Source of the DNA: an uncultured bacterium
GTDB taxonomy: Bacteria; Cyanobacteriota; Vampirovibrionia; Gastranaerophilales; Gastranaerophilaceae
Assembly (NCBI GenBank): GCA_937894665.1
Contig: CALAWF010000066.1
Coordinates: 1 to 6,957 of the forward strand
Direction of reading: 5' to 3'
Length of the DNA stretch: 6,957 bases
In this document: in pieces, positions 4,910-6,957 of the stretch
How the letters are laid out: every line of letters begins with the position of its first letter
Numbering within the stretch: the stretch's first letter is position 1
Position numbers and translations under genes: made by a program
The notes under the pieces: generated by a model
Databases searched by the model: none
The model's input: the letters and a program-made list of their open reading frames with translations, nothing else
Told to the model about the DNA's origin: nothing

Positions 4910-6125
4910 CATACAGTTATTAACTGTAACTGATATTAATGGAGATGGTCTACAAGTAGAAGCTATGCGACAAGTAGGAATGGTTTTTTCCGAAATGGAA
5001 CGTAAAATGGGAGCAATGAGAACAAAGGAAGGAATACGTGGAAAAATTGCTTTAGGACAATTCCCTTACCACGCTCCATATGGTTATAAAAATAAAGTTG
5101 TGATTGGTGAAAAATACAAAAAAATGGTAATAGATGAAGATACTGCTTTTTATATTCGACAAGCATACGACATGTGTTTGCAAGGTGATTCCATACAAAC
5201 AATAACTTCAAAACTTTATACACTTGGTTTTAGAAATAAGCACGGAAACAGAATTGCAAAATCAACAGTAGAGTATATTTTACACAACATAGCATATATT
5301 GGTAAGTTTTATTATGATGGGATTTTATACGAAGACACAAAATACCCAAAACTAATTGATGAAGCTGTTTATTACTCTGTTCAAGAAAAATTAAATTCTC
5401 CTAAAAAAACACGACAAACACATACTTCATTTGCATATGATGGAGTTTTGAAATGTTCTAAATGTGGTTGTGCTCTTACAGGTGAAGCCAAATACAAGAA
5501 AAACAAAGATGGTTCAATAAAGAGAAAATATGTTTATTATCATTGTACTGGTAACAGAGGGGGCGACTGCAAGAAAAATAGTTATATTAGAGAAGAATTG
5601 TTAGATGAATCAATTGCTAGCCTTTTAAAAAATATAACTATACCTGATAATGTTATTAATGCAGTATTTGAAGGTTTAAAAACAATTCATAAATCTCAAG
5701 GTGAAAATTTAGAAATTACCCAAAATTTAATTAGAAAAAGGATTAACAAAATAGATAAAAACATTAAAGATGCTTTTGAATCTGGAATGTATAAACGTAG
5801 TCAAAGTCTACAAAAAACCATAGAGGATTGGGAAGTTGAAAGAAAGAAGTTAATAATTGAAGAACAAGAAATTACTAAAAATACCAAGACCTTTTTTGAA
5901 CAATCGAACCTATTATTAGAATTCTGTAAAGACTGTAATAATGCCTTTTTCAAGGAAAATGCAGAACAAAAAAGAACAATTGTAAAAATTGTGTGTTCGA
6001 ACTTTTCTTATAATGGCTCAAAGCTAATAATAGAGCCTACTCCAGTATTTAAATATATCATTAAAAGTAATCTAAACAAAAAAATACTCCCCAGGTTGGA
6101 CTCGAACCAACAACCTACCGGTTAA
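4860..6125 (+). pseudogene. Large serine recombinase, C-terminal DNA-binding fragment
   Basis: This frame continues the recombinase from about 4899; the ATG at 4860 is in the shadow of the upstream frame and is not a real start. In fused numbering, the long E-helix region with MERKMGAMRTKEG is at about 132-144, the Recombinase domain at about 150-265, and a zinc ribbon carries Cys285, Cys288, Cys315 and Cys323. A coiled-coil-like segment lies at about 370-430. These are the parts a large serine integrase uses to recognise attachment sites. The last 12 residues (LPRLDSNQQPTG) and the TAA stop are encoded by the antisense of tRNA-Asn, with the tRNA starting exactly at the Leu codon (6087). The original C-terminus therefore probably lay elsewhere, or attachment within the tRNA gave the gene a new end. 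The gene converges on the tRNA. Confidence 0.85.
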
Positions 6126-6158
6126 CAGCCGGTTGCTCCGCCATTGAGCTACTGAGGA
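6087..6158 (-). tRNA. tRNA-Asn (GUU)
   Basis: The 72-nt cloverleaf folds fully: acceptor TCCTCAG with CTGGGGA (one T-G pair), discriminator G, D-stem GCTC/GAGC with GG in the loop, anticodon stem ACCGG/CCGGT with loop CTGTTAA, 5-nt variable loop, T-stem GTTGG/CCAAC with loop TTCGAGT. The anticodon GTT (6126-6124) reads Asn codons. CCA is not encoded, so it must be added after transcription. The acceptor stem and D-arm closely match cyanobacterial and plastid tRNA-Asn. Immediately after the 3' end comes a T-rich tract on the sense strand (complement of A7 at 6078-6084), which may end transcription. The tRNA overlaps the convergent 3' end of the recombinase reading frame. Confidence 0.95.
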
Positions 6159-6266
6159 ATATTTCTTAAATCTTAAATTGCTTTAAGTCTTTTCCCGTTC
6201 CATTAGGCTTATTCAAGCATTCTCGGAACTTCTCGTTTGGTCTTAATCTCTGTTTCCAAAGATTGT
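6159..6266 (-). ncRNA. Long structured leader of tRNA-Asn transcript
   Basis: From the predicted start near 6266 to the tRNA 5' end there are about 108 nt, long for a tRNA precursor. Two hairpins are visible: GTTCC (6197-6201) with GGAAC (6225-6229) enclosing a nested GCTT/AAGC stem (6207-6210 and 6215-6218, loop of 4), and CTTAAA/TTTAAG (6172-6177 and 6182-6187, loop of 4) close to the tRNA. The segment is less AT-rich than the surrounding spacer, which suggests selection. It has no long ORF. It could be a processed leader, a separate small RNA, or a degenerate former RNA gene. I do not recognise it as a known class. Confidence 0.35.
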
Positions 6267-6272
6267 AAAATT

Positions 6273-6301
6273 ATTATATACAAAAATTTTTTTCTTGTAA
6301 A
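6273..6301 (-). promoter_or_regulatory. Sigma-70 promoter of tRNA-Asn
   Basis: On the minus strand, TTTACA (6301-6296) matches five of six -35 bases and TATAAT (6278-6273) matches the full -10, separated by 17 bp. Transcription would begin near 6266 and run through the leader into tRNA-Asn. It lies just downstream of the ABC transporter stop codon (6308-6306), so the tRNA has its own promoter rather than depending on that gene. Confidence 0.65.
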
Positions 6302-6305
6302 GTGG

Positions 6306-6957
6306 TTAATTTTTTATATTGCTCATTTTTATTAAAATTTCTATTTCTTTATACAATGTACTCAATTCCTTAAACGTACCTGTATCAATAATTTCGCCGT
6401 TTTTCAAATACACAATTCTATCGCAAATTTTCAATGTAGAAAGTCTATGTGCAATTGCAATAATTGTCTTTTTCCCCTTAAACTCTTTTAACATTTCTGT
6501 AATTTCATTCTCTGTTTTCAAGTCTAAAGATGATGTAGCTTCATCAAAAATCAAGATTTCAGGATTTCTATACAAAGCTCTTGCAATAGCTAATCTTTGC
6601 TTTTGACCTTGCGAAAGTCCATTTGACCCTAAAATAACCTTTGCGTCAGCCTTTTCCTTAAAGGTTTGGACATAATCCCAAAGTTGAGCCTTCTTCAATG
6701 CGCTTTCCACCTGATGATAATCCACATCTAACGGGTCAATCCCCCATGCCACATTATCAGCAAATGAGCCATCTACTAAATTTATATTTTGTGGAACATA
6801 TCCGATAATTTTTCTTAAAGAGAAAAAGTTTCTTTGATTAATAAAAATATCATCAAGGCTAATATTACCGTAATCTATCGGCAACAATCCCATTATAATC
6901 TCTGCCAATGTTGTTTTACCAGCGCCAGAATCACCAATTATACCAATAAATTCACCT
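6306..6957 (-). CDS. ABC exporter ATP-binding domain (partial, 5' end missing)
   Basis: The frame is open from the window edge to its stop, giving 216 visible residues; the true start lies outside, and the apparent TTG start at 6908 is internal because the frame and the Walker A motif extend past it. All nucleotide-binding-domain motifs are present in order: Walker A GDSGAGKT (visible residues 8-15), Q-loop at about 56 (YVPQNINLV), signature LSQGQ (114-118, a variant of LSGGQ), Walker B ILIFDE (134-139), D-loop SSLD, and H-loop His170 in IAHRLST. The H-loop and D-loop style, and the short tail ending 46 residues after the His, fit the C-terminal half of a fused membrane-plus-ATPase exporter (MsbA/peptidase-type family). 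The membrane part and substrate are not visible. Confidence 0.9.
   Translation of the reverse strand, partial: GEFIGIIGDSGAGKTTLAEIIMGLLPIDYGNISLDDIFINQRNFFSLRKIIGYVPQNINLVDGSFADNVAWGIDPLDVDYHQVESALKKAQLWDYVQTFKEKADAKVILGSNGLSQGQKQRLAIARALYRNPEILIFDEATSSLDLKTENEITEMLKEFKGKKTIIAIAHRLSTLKICDRIVYLKNGEIIDTGTFKELSTLYKEIEILIKMSNIKN

Noticed and set aside
4963..5223. 86-codon minus-strand ORF inside the recombinase
   Set aside because: It is antisense to the conserved recombinase domain and its composition is that of a shadow.
6319..6606. 95-codon forward ORF over the ABC gene
   Set aside because: It is antisense to the ATPase motifs and has no ribosome binding site.

Overview
This is an AT-rich bacterial window on the standard genetic code with Shine-Dalgarno starts. 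The best lineage clue is the tRNA-Asn at 6087-6158 (minus). Its acceptor stem (TCCTCAG with CTGGGGA) and lack of an encoded CCA resemble cyanobacterial and plastid tRNA-Asn. Together with the AT-rich composition and gut-type gene content, this makes a non-photosynthetic cyanobacterial relative (Vampirovibrionia/Gastranaerophilales type) a reasonable but unproven guess.

Left part (about 1-2875): an inducible redox/hydrolase module. A LysR-type regulator (212-1099, minus) is divergent from an operon of an exported alpha/beta hydrolase with a cysteine nucleophile (1241-2269) and a flavodoxin-fold FMN reductase with a four-cysteine cluster (2278-2817). The intergenic region holds an exact T-N11-A LysR palindrome (1115-1139) and a near-consensus promoter (1158-1186), with the palindrome centred about 66 bp upstream of the predicted start of transcription. 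A third gene start with a good ribosome binding site (2831) stops after 14 codons, as if the operon had been cut there.

Middle part (about 2876-6086): a probable small, decaying integrated element. It holds a gene with an AT-hook-like RGGSRQGSG motif, now frameshifted (3111-3540); a tiny hydrophobic ORF (3565-3612); a frameshifted gene of unknown function (3619-4361); a 60-residue orphan (4348-4530); and a large serine recombinase split by a frameshift at a run of eight T (4601-6125). At least four one-base frame breaks occur within about 1.6 kb of this element, and I saw none in the flanking host genes. The recombinase frame runs antisense into the host tRNA-Asn, which supplies its last 12 codons and its stop. 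The tRNA 3' end is therefore a candidate right boundary or attachment site. I could not see a matching left copy.

Right part (6087-6957): tRNA-Asn on the minus strand, preceded by an unusually long leader of about 108 nt with two hairpins and a near-consensus promoter (6273-6301). Upstream of that, also on the minus strand, is the 3' end of an ABC exporter ATP-binding domain that runs off the window edge.
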